A stretch of DNA of 64,000 bases from Klebsiella pneumoniae (GCA_945862145.1 CAMAXE010000021.1:20979-84978); one strand, 5' to 3'. Counted from the first letter of the stretch, positions 25,932 to 35,120 are shown. The notes: a model not told the origin generated them from the letters alone. A program made the numbers and translations.

Positions 25932-27839
25932 ATGCACACGCCTCTGAAGACAGTCCTCGCCTTGCTGCTCGCCGCCGGTCTTGGCGCCGCCGCTTCTCTC
26001 GCGGACGCGGCAGAAACCCTGCGCTCCACCGATGAATTCTCGACCGCTGACGGGCTCATCGCCGATCGGGCCGCCTTGCCGGGCGCGGCGCTGTATGCGC
26101 AGCACTGTGCCTCCTGCCATGAAGGCAGCGTGTCCAAGGCCCCGCACATGCAGTGGCTGGAATTGATGCCGCCCGCAGCGATCGTCAACGCGCTGGCTCG
26201 CGGTGTGATGGCCGAGCAGGGCCGTGCCTTGAGCGAGCCGCAACGCCTGCAGGTGGCCGAGTACATCACGCGCCGTTCGCTTGCCAACGGGCTGCCGCAG
26301 GCACGCTACGCCGCGCAGTGCACGGGTGCTGCCGCCAACTTCGACACGGCGCATCCGGGTGCTGCGGTGGGCTGGGGGCATGACGCCCGACGCTTCGTGC
26401 CGGCGGAGGTCGCCGGACTCGGTGCCGCCGATCTCTCGGGGCTGGAACTCAAATGGGCCTATGGCTTTCCCTTCGCCACGCGCGCGCGCTCGCAACCGGC
26501 CATCGGCATGGGGGCGGTCTTTGTGGGCAGCGAGGACGGCCGGGTCTATGCTTTCGACCTTGCCACCGGTTGCGCCCGCTGGACCTTCGAGGCATCCGCG
26601 GAGGTCCGCACCGGCGTGGTACTCAGCGCGGGCGAACGCCCGATGCTGTTCTTCGGCGATATCCTCGCCAAGTTCTACGCGGTCGATGCGCTCACGGGCA
26701 AGCTGCTGTGGTCGCGTCGCATGGACGATCACCCCAGCGCCACGCTGACCGGCACGCCCCTGCTGCACGATGGGCGGCTGTTCGTGCCGGTTTCCTCGCT
26801 CGAGGTTGTGCCGGCGGCCAATCCTGCCTATCCCTGCTGCACCTTCCGCGGCAAGCTAGCCGCACTCGATGCGCGCACGGGCGAGGTGAGCTGGGAGTTC
26901 CATCCGATCCCCGATGCGCCGAAGAATCTGGGCCGTACCACGGCCGGCGCCGAACGCTTCGGTCCCTCGGGTACCCCGGTCTGGGCGAGCCCGGTGGTCG
27001 ATACGCGACGTGGCGTGCTGTACGTGGGCAGCGGCGAGAACTACTCCTCGCCGGCCGATGAAAACAGCGATGCGATCTTTGCCGTGGATCTCGCCACCGG
27101 CAAGCGAGTCTGGCAGCGCCAGACCATCGCCGGTGATGCCTGGAACGTGGCCTGCATGATGGCCGACAATCCCAACTGCCCGAGCGAAAACGGCCCCGAC
27201 TTCGATCACAGCTCCTCGTTGTTGCTGATCGACCTGCCCGGCGGTCGCCAGATCCTCACGAGCGGTCACAAGAACGGGAAGGTCTTTGCCCTGGACCCGG
27301 ACAAAAAGGGTGAGCTGCTGTGGAGCACTACGCTCGCGCGCGGCAGCATCCAGGGCGGCGTGCACTTCGGGATGGCGGTGGAGGGGACCACGCTCTACGT
27401 GCCCGTCAACGACATGAACAACACCCGCAATGGCGAGTTCCTCGATCCGGCCGCGGCGCGCCCGGGCATGCACGCGATCGATCTGGTCACCGGCAAGTTG
27501 CTGTGGAGCCGGGTGCAACAGAATGTCTGTGGCGACAAGCGGCCAGTCTGCGATCCCGGCATTTCCGCGGCCGTGACGGCGATCCCCGGCGCCGTGATTG
27601 CCGGACATCTCGACGGACATCTGCGTGCCTATGCGCGTGAGGACGGCAAGCTCTTGTGGGATTTCGATACCGCGCGCAACTTCGATGCGTTGAACGGCAT
27701 GCCGGCCCGGGGCGGCAGCATGTCGGGCCCGGGCGCGGCGGTGGGCGACGGCTACGTGGCCGTGAATTCCGGTTACGGGCTGTATTTCCACGAAGCGGGC
27801 AATGTGTTCCTGGTGTTCGGGCGGCGTGCGGCCAAGTGA
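25932..27839 (+). CDS. Periplasmic PQQ-dependent cytochrome c alcohol dehydrogenase (polyvinyl-alcohol-dehydrogenase-like)
   Basis: A 635-residue exported quinohemoprotein. A signal peptide covers about residues 1-26. An N-terminal cytochrome c domain carries CASCH at 59-63. The rest is an eight-bladed PQQ beta-propeller with many W-motif repeats (GRVYAFDLATGCARW, KFYAVDALTGKLLW, KVFALDPDKKGELLW). Adjacent cysteines in YPCCTFRGK match the vicinal disulfide of PQQ dehydrogenases. Domain order (cytochrome first) is that of polyvinyl-alcohol dehydrogenase, which oxidises secondary alcohols. It probably oxidises an alcohol in the periplasm before uptake. Confidence 0.85.
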   Translation: MHTPLKTVLALLLAAGLGAAASLADAAETLRSTDEFSTADGLIADRAALPGAALYAQHCASCHEGSVSKAPHMQWLELMPPAAIVNALARGVMAEQGRALSEPQRLQVAEYITRRSLANGLPQARYAAQCTGAAANFDTAHPGAAVGWGHDARRFVPAEVAGLGAADLSGLELKWAYGFPFATRARSQPAIGMGAVFVGSEDGRVYAFDLATGCARWTFEASAEVRTGVVLSAGERPMLFFGDILAKFYAVDALTGKLLWSRRMDDHPSATLTGTPLLHDGRLFVPVSSLEVVPAANPAYPCCTFRGKLAALDARTGEVSWEFHPIPDAPKNLGRTTAGAERFGPSGTPVWASPVVDTRRGVLYVGSGENYSSPADENSDAIFAVDLATGKRVWQRQTIAGDAWNVACMMADNPNCPSENGPDFDHSSSLLLIDLPGGRQILTSGHKNGKVFALDPDKKGELLWSTTLARGSIQGGVHFGMAVEGTTLYVPVNDMNNTRNGEFLDPAAARPGMHAIDLVTGKLLWSRVQQNVCGDKRPVCDPGISAAVTAIPGAVIAGHLDGHLRAYAREDGKLLWDFDTARNFDALNGMPARGGSMSGPGAAVGDGYVAVNSGYGLYFHEAGNVFLVFGRRAAK

Positions 27840-27873
27840 ACGCAAAAGCCCCGTTGTCCCGCAGGAGAAGCGC

Positions 27874-28875
27874 GTGAGAGACGCGCTTCGCAAGGCGGCC
27901 GTCGTCGACATCCATGCCCACGCCGTGTTGCGCGAGACGCTGGGCGCCGCCGGTGCCTACGGCCCCGAGATCGGCGCCGCCGACGACGGGCGCCCGTGGT
28001 TCCGCATCGGTGAGTACTACCTGCGCAATGTGCGCTATGAGGGCGGCGCCTTCATGGAGCCGGAGGTGCGTATCGCCGCCATGGATCGGGCGGGTATCGA
28101 CTACCAGCTGCTTTCGCCCAATCCGCTCACGTATTTCCACCACGTGGAGCCCGCGCTCGCGCTGCCGTTCTGCCGGCGCCACAACGATGCCCTCGCCGCG
28201 CTGGTGGCGCGCCACCCGCAGCGCTTGGGCGCGCTCGCTGCGCTGCCCATGCAGGATATCGGTGCTGCGATCGAGGAGCTCGAACGGGCCTGCGGTGAAC
28301 TCGGCATGTACGGGGCCTGCATCGGCACCGATCTCACTGTGCCGCTAGACAGCCCCGCGCTCGATCGCTTTTATGCACGCGTGGTCGAACTCGACGTGCC
28401 GCTGTTTTTCCACCCGGCGCCTGCCGGCATCGACGGGCCAGCAGCAGACCCGAGGCTTGCGCGTTTCGAACTCGACATCATGTACGGCTTTAACATTCAG
28501 GAAACGCTGGCGGTCATCACGTTGATCGTCGGTGGTGTGCTCGAGCGCCATCCCGCATTAGACGTCTGCATGAGCCACGGTGGCGGCACGATTGCCTTCG
28601 TGGCGGGGCGCATGTCGCAGGCCACGCGCAAACGCGCCTGGAGCCCTGATTTTCTGCGGGCGGAGGGCAGCTTTGAGGAATCTCTCCGGCGTATCTGGTA
28701 CGACACCCACGTGCACGATCACCGCTCGCTGGGACTGCTGATCGAGGTGGTGGGCACCGAGCGGCTGGTCATGGGCACCAACTTTGCGGGCTGGGATCAG
28801 CCCGGCGACGCGCGACACGAAGCTATCGAGGGCGTGGATCTGGCCGCCAATGCACGGCGCCTGCTGCGTGCCTGA
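27874..28875 (+). CDS. ACMSD-like amidohydrolase/decarboxylase
   Basis: The 333-residue family-2 amidohydrolase has VVDIHAHAVL (HxH zinc ligands), CMSHGGGTIAFVAGRM (the HGG block with metal His), YDTHVHDHRSLGLLIEVVG, and GTNFAGWDQP, where the decarboxylase active-site Asp is expected close by. The GTG start at 27874 is chosen for its AGGAG 6-7 bases upstream; it falls 34 bp after the quinohemoprotein stop, so both are probably one transcript. The natural reaction is probably a decarboxylation or ring-fission-product hydrolysis. The stop directly abuts that of the convergent P450. Confidence 0.87.
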   Translation: MRDALRKAAVVDIHAHAVLRETLGAAGAYGPEIGAADDGRPWFRIGEYYLRNVRYEGGAFMEPEVRIAAMDRAGIDYQLLSPNPLTYFHHVEPALALPFCRRHNDALAALVARHPQRLGALAALPMQDIGAAIEELERACGELGMYGACIGTDLTVPLDSPALDRFYARVVELDVPLFFHPAPAGIDGPAADPRLARFELDIMYGFNIQETLAVITLIVGGVLERHPALDVCMSHGGGTIAFVAGRMSQATRKRAWSPDFLRAEGSFEESLRRIWYDTHVHDHRSLGLLIEVVGTERLVMGTNFAGWDQPGDARHEAIEGVDLAANARRLLRA

Positions 28876-30069
28876 TCAGACGGCTCCTAGCACCACCGGG
28901 TAGGTCTTCCAGAAGCGGCGCTCGGTCTGGTCGTCTAACTCGGGCTGGCGCTGCGGGTGTGGCGCCATGCCGCGCAACAGATATTCCCCGACCAGCCGCG
29001 GCAGGATGCCGCCGTGGGCGCCGGGGTGCCCCTCGGCCAGCAGCAGATCATGCGCGGGGCAGGCGTGCACACCGTGCCCTAGGCTGAGGCCGTAGGGCAG
29101 TACGCTGGCCGCTAATCGGCGATCCGGGTTGAAGCTGTCGGCATCCTGGCCGTAGACGCCGGCATCGCGGTTGGCCCGCTCGACGTCGATGATCAGGTAA
29201 TCCCCCGCTTCTAGCCATCCGGCTCGCTCCATACGCAGCGGCCGCAGCACGCGACGCCAGGCCACCGGGCTCGCCGGGCTGAGGCGCAGGCTCTCCTCGA
29301 TGCAGCGGCGTATGAACGCCGTCTCGCGCAGTTGGACGCGGCGATCCCCGGGGTTTTCCTGCTGCCACACGAAGATCCGGTGCATGCTGTTCACCACCGC
29401 GTTCAGCGTGGCACCGAGCCCGGAGACCATGTGGAAGGCCATTTCATGGAGTAGTCCGCGTGGCTCAAGACCGAGGTTTTCGCGGTTGGCGAGTAGTGCG
29501 GTGAGCACGTCCTGGGGCAGCGCCTTGCGTTCGATCTCGCCGGCGGCGGCCTGCTGCAGCAGGCCGAGGCGCCGTTCCACCGATGGCGTGACGAAAAGGC
29601 GCTCGAACTCCTGCAATGCGTCGGTGGCCTCAGCCTGCAGCGAGCCGCGGTCGCGCAGCGAGTGGATGATCGTGGCCTCATCGCGGAACACCGTCGCCAG
29701 CCTGATCAGGCGTGGCACGCCGGCGAACACCTTGTCGGAAATGTCGATCCCGGCGAGGTCCGCGGCCACGCGCACCATGATGCGCTGGGAGAGTTCCACC
29801 AGGTCGACCTCGCCGCGCGCCTCCGGCGTGCGCAGCTCCGGTTGCTGGCGGCAGATGGCGATGAAGCGCTCACGCTCGTACTCGCGGAACTGCCGGGAGT
29901 TCAGCATGCCAAGCTCGACCTGCCGACGCGCGGCGTGCTTGGCACCGTCCAAGGTCAGCAGCACGCCCTGCATGTAGAGCGCGCTTTCGTCGTAGAGCGC
30001 CTGCGCGACATCCTGGCTGAGCAGGGCCTCGCACGCTGAGCGGTAGTCCACGATGTGAATGGTCTTCAT
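28876..30069 (-). CDS. Cytochrome P450 (third of three), divergent heme loop and I-helix
   Basis: A 397-residue P450 related to the tandem pair but more diverged. It keeps ExxR (IEESLRLSPASP), FNPDRRL and the thiolate Cys in LGHGVHACPAHDLL. The heme signature is altered: the usual Phe is Leu, and the Gly two residues after Cys is Ala. The I-helix reads VSGLGATLNA, lacking both the acid and the Thr of the usual proton-relay pair. It may have different oxygen chemistry, be peroxide-driven, or act as a non-oxidative enzyme. The ATG at 30069 opens with MKTIHIVDYRSACEALL. Confidence 0.85.
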   Translation of the reverse strand: MKTIHIVDYRSACEALLSQDVAQALYDESALYMQGVLLTLDGAKHAARRQVELGMLNSRQFREYERERFIAICRQQPELRTPEARGEVDLVELSQRIMVRVAADLAGIDISDKVFAGVPRLIRLATVFRDEATIIHSLRDRGSLQAEATDALQEFERLFVTPSVERRLGLLQQAAAGEIERKALPQDVLTALLANRENLGLEPRGLLHEMAFHMVSGLGATLNAVVNSMHRIFVWQQENPGDRRVQLRETAFIRRCIEESLRLSPASPVAWRRVLRPLRMERAGWLEAGDYLIIDVERANRDAGVYGQDADSFNPDRRLAASVLPYGLSLGHGVHACPAHDLLLAEGHPGAHGGILPRLVGEYLLRGMAPHPQRQPELDDQTERRFWKTYPVVLGAV

Positions 30070-30149
30070 GCGATCTGCTGCCGGGTTAGCGCCGCGGCCG
30101 CATGTTCCGACTGTTGCCTCGGAGGTGTCAATCTAGCTGGCGCTGCCTG

Positions 30150-30704
30150 TCAGGGGCGTGGTGCGCTGCCGTTGTCGACTTCGATCAGTAACTCGCGGCG
30201 GTCCCAGTCGCGGGCTGCCTCGGCGATAAGGCGGTAGAAGGCGTGGAGGCTGTCGTTGACGCGGTAGACCTCGAGCATATGCCCCATCAGGGGGCGGGTA
30301 TCCAGGTAGGCCGCGCCGCGGCCTTCGCCGGTGACTAATTCCGTGGCGACGGGGAAACCGAGCGCCTCGTAGTGGGCCACGGTTGCCGCGTAATCCTGCG
30401 GAAACATCGCCACATGGTGGAGGCCTTCCTCGCCGGGCGCGAACATGTCGCGAAAGGCCGAGGGCTCCGGGTTGTGCTGGCACACCAGTTCGATCTGCAT
30501 ATCACCCGACTGCACGTGGGCTGCCGAAATGTCGAGCGGCATCGGGGTGCCCCGGTAGAGCGTGTTGGTGAGACGGATATGCCGGCGGACGATGAAGGGC
30601 CCGAGGCCGAAGCACCGGTGCCAGCGCAGGATGGCGGCATCGAGATCCGCAACCACATAGGCGGTCTGGACGATGCGCAGGGGCGGTAGTGAGGGAGCTT
30701 GCAT
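30150..30704 (-). CDS. VOC-superfamily (glyoxalase/dioxygenase-like) protein
   Basis: A 184-residue vicinal-oxygen-chelate protein, opening with LRIVQTAYVVADLDAAILRWHRCFGLGPF and containing EEGLHHVAMFPQDYAATVAHYEALGF and RPLMGHMLEVY. These carry the possible metal ligands His and Glu of the betaalphabetabetabeta modules. The ATG at 30704 has GAGGA upstream. Family members include methylmalonyl-CoA epimerase, ring-cleavage dioxygenases and isomerases; here the assignment goes no further. It lies between the TonB receptor and the third P450. Confidence 0.82.
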   Translation of the reverse strand: MQAPSLPPLRIVQTAYVVADLDAAILRWHRCFGLGPFIVRRHIRLTNTLYRGTPMPLDISAAHVQSGDMQIELVCQHNPEPSAFRDMFAPGEEGLHHVAMFPQDYAATVAHYEALGFPVATELVTGEGRGAAYLDTRPLMGHMLEVYRVNDSLHAFYRLIAEAARDWDRRELLIEVDNGSAPRP

Positions 30705-30789
30705 CACAGGTCCTCGGTGAAACGCGGATCTGCGCAGGGAGAGAGAGGATCCGGTGCGCACGGCGGCTGCCGCACGCACCGGAAGAGGC

Positions 30790-33165
30790 TCAGAACTTGA
30801 CGGTGAGCTCCGCGCCAAACCAGCGCGGACGGTTGATCGTGCCGAAGCTCCAGAGGCCGGGCACGTACTGCGGGGTCGCGTTAGAGGCGCTGGTGGCGTT
30901 GTAGGCGCCGCCCACGTCCAGGATGTGCTGGAAGTAGTCCTCGTCGGTCAGGTTTTTGCCGAACACCGAAACCGTCCAGAGGTCGGTCTCGTAGGACAGC
31001 GACATATCGAGGATGCCATAGGCCTCGTTCAGGCCTATCGGCGCGTTGCCGTAGTGCGTGCTGCCATTAGCCATCGCGTAGGTGGTGTTGGCACCAACCC
31101 AGTAGTCGTCCTTCCAGGCGTAGTTGGCGCTGGCAACCAGGAAGGCCCCGTTCGAGAGCTGGTACTCGTAAAGAGCGCTCAGGTTCGCGGTCCACTCTGG
31201 CGCTCGACGCAGCTCGAAGTCCGACTTGTCGAGCGGCAGCCCCGACGGATCAGCCACGGTCCATTCGTCGTAGGAGGCGTCCATGTAGCCCAGGTTGAAG
31301 CCCAGCGTCAGGCCGTCGACCGGCAGGTACTGGGCCTCGATCTCGAGACCATTGATCGTGGCGGCACCGGCGTTTTGAACCAACGTAAGGGTCACGGCGC
31401 CATCTGTGCCCGGCAACACCACGTCTTCCTGCTTGTCGGTGTAATCCACGAAGAAGGCAGAGACGTTCAATTGCAGGCGGCTGTCCATCCAGGTGGTCTT
31501 GGCGCCCACCTCAAAGCTCTTCACTTTCTCCGGATCATAGGGACCCGAGTTGGCCGGTGCGGTGTTGCGGCCGTTGAAGCCGCCGGAACGGAAGCCCTCA
31601 GAGTAGGAGGCGTAGACCATGCCGTTCTCGATGTCGTAGCTCAAGCCCACCCGCGGGGTGAATTTGCTCCAGTCTTCCTTGCCGGTAAATGGCACGTTGG
31701 TTTCGCCGGTGACCGGGTCGGTGTAGGTCGCCTGGTACTGGCCCAGGGCGCCGTCGCAGTCGCCCCAGCTCTTGGTCGTGCGCTTGCGGATGCCATCAAA
31801 GTCGGTGGAGAAACCGTTCGCATCGGGCACCGTGAACTTCTGGCAGTACGACTTTTCTTCTTCGGTGTAACGGCCGCCCAGCGAGAGGGTGAGGCCTTCC
31901 ATGAGATCCCAGTCGACTTGGCCGAATATGGCCTTGCTCGTGGTGTCCTGAGTGGAATGCGGGGAATCGTTGAAGCCGCCGAAGAAATAGGTGTTCTGCC
32001 AGGCGTCGTAGTTGCTGTCCCAGTAGAAGGCGCCGAGGATGGATTTGCCCCAGCTCCAGTCGCTCTCAAGGCGCATCTCGATGCTGGCCTGCGCCTCGTC
32101 CTGCGGGCGCGAGACGCGGAACACGTCAAGAGATGCGGCATCAAATTCCTGCAGCGAGGTCTCCTTCATGTCGCGCCAGCCAACGATGGTCACCAGGCGC
32201 TGGCCTTCGGCCAGGTCGACCCCCAGATTGGCAGTGACGGCGTCGATTTCCACGGACGCTTTCTGGTTGGTGGCGGTGTGGGTGTTGCGATGGAAATCCG
32301 CATCCGAGCGCGGGCCATGCTCGTCGCCGAACAGGCCGAAGTCGTAGAGGAGTTCGCCAGCTTCGCTCAAACCAGTGACCGGACGCACCGGCGTCTTATC
32401 ATCGATATGGTCGTAAATCAGGTGCAGCGAGATGTCTTCGGTGGGGGTCCACAGGCCAGACAGGCTGACGCTGCCGTAATCGCTGTCGCCCTCGCGCTTG
32501 CCGCGGGTCTCGTTGTCGAAGTAGCCACCGCCATCGGTCTTAACCGCGGTGATCTTGGTGGCCAGCGTGTCGTTCAGGATCGAGGGCAGGTTCAGGGCGG
32601 CCTTGATGTCGCGCTGGTTGTCCTCGGCCATCGTGAGGCTCACTTTGCCGCCCAGTTCGCCGGTGGGCTTGGCGCGGATGATGTGGATCAGGCCGCCGAT
32701 GGTGTTGCGGCCAAACAGGTTGCCCTGCGGTCCGCGCAGCACTTCAACGCGCTCAGCGTCCCAGACGTTCAGGAGCGCACCGGTGCTGGTCTGCAGGTAG
32801 ATGCCATCCTGATAGACCGCCACTGCGGGGTCGAAGCTCTTTTCGACGTCGTTCAGTTGCATGCCGCGGATGGCGATCGAGGCGGTGCCGTTGCCGAGCG
32901 TGGGGTCGATGATCAGGTTGGGCGACATGCCGGCTACATCAAGGATGTCCCGCGCAAAGCGCTTGTCGAGCATCCGTGCGTCCATGACGGATACCGAAAT
33001 GGGTACCGTCTGTACGTTTTCCTCGCGCTTCTGCGCGGTGACCAGGACTTCTTCGATCTGGCCGCTGATCTCGCGCTGGGCGAGAGCGGGTGCGCTGAGG
33101 CCCAGCAGGTTCAGTGCTGCCAGGCCGATGCCTGCTGCCATCCGTGTTTTCTGTGCGTTGAGCAT
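30790..33165 (-). CDS. TonB-dependent outer-membrane receptor
   Basis: The 791-residue receptor has a signal peptide (MLNAQKTRMAAGIGLAALNL..., cleavage after about residue 30). A TonB-box-like stretch is EEVLVTAQKREENVQ, and the plug domain has MSPNLIIDPTLGNGTASIAIRGMQ and VEVLRGPQGNLFGRNTIGG. The 22-strand barrel ends with a terminal aromatic (LTVKF). The ATG at 33165 has GAGGAG about 9 bases upstream. It is of the CirA/PAH-associated type common in aromatic and terpenoid degraders, and probably imports the hydrophobic or chelated substrate of this cluster. Confidence 0.93.
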   Translation of the reverse strand: MLNAQKTRMAAGIGLAALNLLGLSAPALAQREISGQIEEVLVTAQKREENVQTVPISVSVMDARMLDKRFARDILDVAGMSPNLIIDPTLGNGTASIAIRGMQLNDVEKSFDPAVAVYQDGIYLQTSTGALLNVWDAERVEVLRGPQGNLFGRNTIGGLIHIIRAKPTGELGGKVSLTMAEDNQRDIKAALNLPSILNDTLATKITAVKTDGGGYFDNETRGKREGDSDYGSVSLSGLWTPTEDISLHLIYDHIDDKTPVRPVTGLSEAGELLYDFGLFGDEHGPRSDADFHRNTHTATNQKASVEIDAVTANLGVDLAEGQRLVTIVGWRDMKETSLQEFDAASLDVFRVSRPQDEAQASIEMRLESDWSWGKSILGAFYWDSNYDAWQNTYFFGGFNDSPHSTQDTTSKAIFGQVDWDLMEGLTLSLGGRYTEEEKSYCQKFTVPDANGFSTDFDGIRKRTTKSWGDCDGALGQYQATYTDPVTGETNVPFTGKEDWSKFTPRVGLSYDIENGMVYASYSEGFRSGGFNGRNTAPANSGPYDPEKVKSFEVGAKTTWMDSRLQLNVSAFFVDYTDKQEDVVLPGTDGAVTLTLVQNAGAATINGLEIEAQYLPVDGLTLGFNLGYMDASYDEWTVADPSGLPLDKSDFELRRAPEWTANLSALYEYQLSNGAFLVASANYAWKDDYWVGANTTYAMANGSTHYGNAPIGLNEAYGILDMSLSYETDLWTVSVFGKNLTDEDYFQHILDVGGAYNATSASNATPQYVPGLWSFGTINRPRWFGAELTVKF

Positions 33166-33514
33166 GGGTTGAGTCTCCTCGAGGGTTGCGGCCTGCGGGC
33201 CTTTTTTCTCTTTAGCTTGGCATGCCGGTCGAAGCCGGGCCATACGGCGTCCAGATTCTTCCGATCCTGCCACCCAAGTGTCAACCAAAACATTCAGGCT
33301 TGCCGGTTTTCCCGCTTTGCACCGCTCTCCGCGGTGAGCCGGTGGGATCGTTCATCCTTCAAGGGGACTTAATTAAAAATATTCATCCTCAGCTCTGCCG
33401 CGGGTCGCGTCGGCATGGGAGCCGCGACTCGGCTGCTGCCCCGGGGCCTCCCGGTCGGGCCATAATGGCCGCCGCTCGCCGAGACCGGCGCGTCAGGCCA
33501 CAGGGGAGTTCTGC
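33166..33514. other. Divergent promoter region between the TonB receptor and the SDR run
   Basis: A 349-bp non-coding gap. Nearest the receptor it holds a GGCC-TGCG-GGCC hairpin with a T-run on the plus strand (33190-33207), which lies in the receptor's leader. A minus-strand promoter candidate is listed separately. Further right is an AT-rich block (TTAATTAAAAATATT, about 33370-33384), the most likely upstream element for the plus-strand SDR at 33515. No gene is supported. Confidence 0.5.
33255..33284 (-). promoter_or_regulatory. Candidate sigma-70 promoter of the TonB receptor
   Basis: On the minus strand a perfect TTGACA (33284-33279) is followed, after 18 bases, by AAGAAT (33260-33255), four of six matches to TATAAT. 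It lies about 90 bp upstream of the receptor ATG. It is the best promoter-like pair in this gap. Confidence 0.4.
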
Positions 33515-34258
33515 ATGGATCTGCAACTGATTGGAAAGCGCGCCCTCGTTACCGGTGCTTCCAGCGGGCTGGGGCTTGCCTGCGCGCGGTCGCTAGTGGC
33601 CGAGGGTGCCATTGTCACGCTGGTGGCACGGTCCACGGCGCGACTCGAGCGGGCGCAGGCGGAGCTGGGCGCAGGCACGCACGTCGTGGCGGCGGACCTC
33701 GCGTCGCTTGCCGATATCGAGCGTATGGTGCAGGAGGCCGAGGCGCTCATGGGCGGCATCGACATCCTGGTGGCGAATGCGGGCGGACCGCCGCCGGGTA
33801 GCTTCGAGAGCACCGATGTTGCTGCCTATCCGGCGGCCCTGCAGTTGAGCCTCATCTCGACGGTCGCGATGTGCAAGGCGACGGTGCCGGCGATGCGCGC
33901 GCGGGGCTGGGGGCGGGTGATTGCCATCACGTCCATCGCCGTGCGCGAGCCCATCGCGCAGCTGATCCTGTCCAACACCGCGCGTGCCGGCCTCACCGGC
34001 TTCCTGAAGACTCTTGCCACAGAAGTTGCAGGCGATGGCGTCACGGTGAATTCCGTGCAGCCCGGACTGCATGCCACCGACCGGCTCCGCGAAGTGTTCG
34101 GTGACACCACCAGGCTTGCCGCGGGCCTCCCGGTCGGTAAGCTCGGTGATCCGGCGGATTTCGGGCGCATCGTGAGCTTCCTGTGTTCGCCGACGGCTGA
34201 GTTCATCACGGGGGCTGCGATTCCGGTGGACGGTGGCGCGAGCCACGGCCTCCAGTAG
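33515..34258 (+). CDS. SDR-family protein with altered catalytic motif
   Basis: The 247-residue SDR fold has TGASSGLGLACA cofactor motif, VANAGGPPPG, ITSIAVREP and VDGGASHGLQ at the end. At the position of the catalytic YxxxK there is LSNTAR, so both Tyr and Lys are replaced (Ser, Arg). A group of SDRs with LSNxxR is known among FabG-like proteins; activity may differ or depend on another residue. It opens the plus-strand run, 100 bp before the next SDR. Confidence 0.87.
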   Translation: MDLQLIGKRALVTGASSGLGLACARSLVAEGAIVTLVARSTARLERAQAELGAGTHVVAADLASLADIERMVQEAEALMGGIDILVANAGGPPPGSFESTDVAAYPAALQLSLISTVAMCKATVPAMRARGWGRVIAITSIAVREPIAQLILSNTARAGLTGFLKTLATEVAGDGVTVNSVQPGLHATDRLREVFGDTTRLAAGLPVGKLGDPADFGRIVSFLCSPTAEFITGAAIPVDGGASHGLQ

Positions 34259-34260
34259 GC

Positions 34261-34335
34261 GGCGCGAAAAACAGTCAAATCGGTTTGTTTTCCGGATTTG
34301 CATCTGGTAGCGTCTGGCCTCGTTTTACCGGCCTG
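34261..34335 (+). promoter_or_regulatory. Duplicated intergenic module, copy 1 (upstream of SDR 34360)
   Basis: The 100-bp gap before the SDR at 34360 contains AAAACA (34268-34273) and TGTTTT (34286-34291) as an inverted pair 12 bases apart, then TTTTACCGGCCTG at 34323-34335. The same elements in the same order occur at 46638-46670. It probably carries the promoter and an operator for the downstream run. Confidence 0.45.
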
Positions 34336-34359
34336 ACACCATAGAAAGGGGCGCGCAGC

Positions 34360-35118
34360 ATGGATCTCGGACTCAAGGGCAAAAAAGCAGTTGTCACCGG
34401 TGGCACCCGCGGCATTGGCCGCGCGATCGCCGAGGCGCTGGCCGCCGAGGGCGTGGATGTCGCGGTCTGTGCCCGCAACGCGCAGGAAATCGAAGAGACC
34501 GTGGGCGCCCTGAAGGCGCGTGGCGTCAATGCCTGCGGTGCGGCAGTCGACATCAGCCACGCCGAAACCTATCAGGCGTGGATCGCAGAGGCTGCGCGCG
34601 AGCTGGGCGGTATTGATATTTTCGTGGCCAATGTGAGCGCGGGCGGTGGCATGGGGGAGGCGGCATGGCGCGCCAACTTCGAGACCGATCTGCTGGGCAC
34701 CACCCGCGGCATCGACGCCGCCATGCCGGCATTAAAGGCCTCGGGCTCCGGGTCCATCGTGATCATCAGCTCCACGGCGGCCGTCGAGACCTTCATCGCA
34801 CCGCAGCCCTACAACGCCATCAAGGCAGCCCTCATCACGCACGCCAAGCAATTGAGCCAGGCGCTGGCCGTCGACGGCATCCGCGTCAATTGCGTCTCGC
34901 CAGGGCCGGTGGACTTTCCGGGCGGAGCCTGGGAGTACATCAAGAACAACATGGCCGACCTCTACAACTCCACCCTGGCGCAGATCCCGCGGGGCAGCAT
35001 GGGCACTCCGGCTGAAGTTGCCAACGCGGTGGTGTTCCTGGCCAGCCCGGCTGCCAGCCTGATCACCGGCGTCAACCTGATCGCCGACGCGGGCTTCACC
35101 AAGCGCGTGCAGCTCTGA
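34360..35118 (+). CDS. Short-chain dehydrogenase/reductase
   Basis: Classical SDR of 252 residues with VTGGTRGIGRAIAEALA, IFVANVSAGGGMG, IVIISSTAAVETFIAPQPYNAIKAALI (catalytic Ser and YNAIK) and NLIADAGFTKRVQL. AAAGG lies upstream. It begins the run that continues through the second ThuA-like gene, acyl-CoA dehydrogenase and Rieske oxygenase. Substrate unknown; the spacing suggests it acts on the same intermediate as the ThuA-like partner. Confidence 0.9.
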   Translation: MDLGLKGKKAVVTGGTRGIGRAIAEALAAEGVDVAVCARNAQEIEETVGALKARGVNACGAAVDISHAETYQAWIAEAARELGGIDIFVANVSAGGGMGEAAWRANFETDLLGTTRGIDAAMPALKASGSGSIVIISSTAAVETFIAPQPYNAIKAALITHAKQLSQALAVDGIRVNCVSPGPVDFPGGAWEYIKNNMADLYNSTLAQIPRGSMGTPAEVANAVVFLASPAASLITGVNLIADAGFTKRVQL

Positions 35119-35120
35119 CC

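Noticed and set aside
30754..33372. 872-codon plus-strand frame across the TonB receptor
   Set aside because: It is antisense to a strongly recognised receptor and shows no family features.
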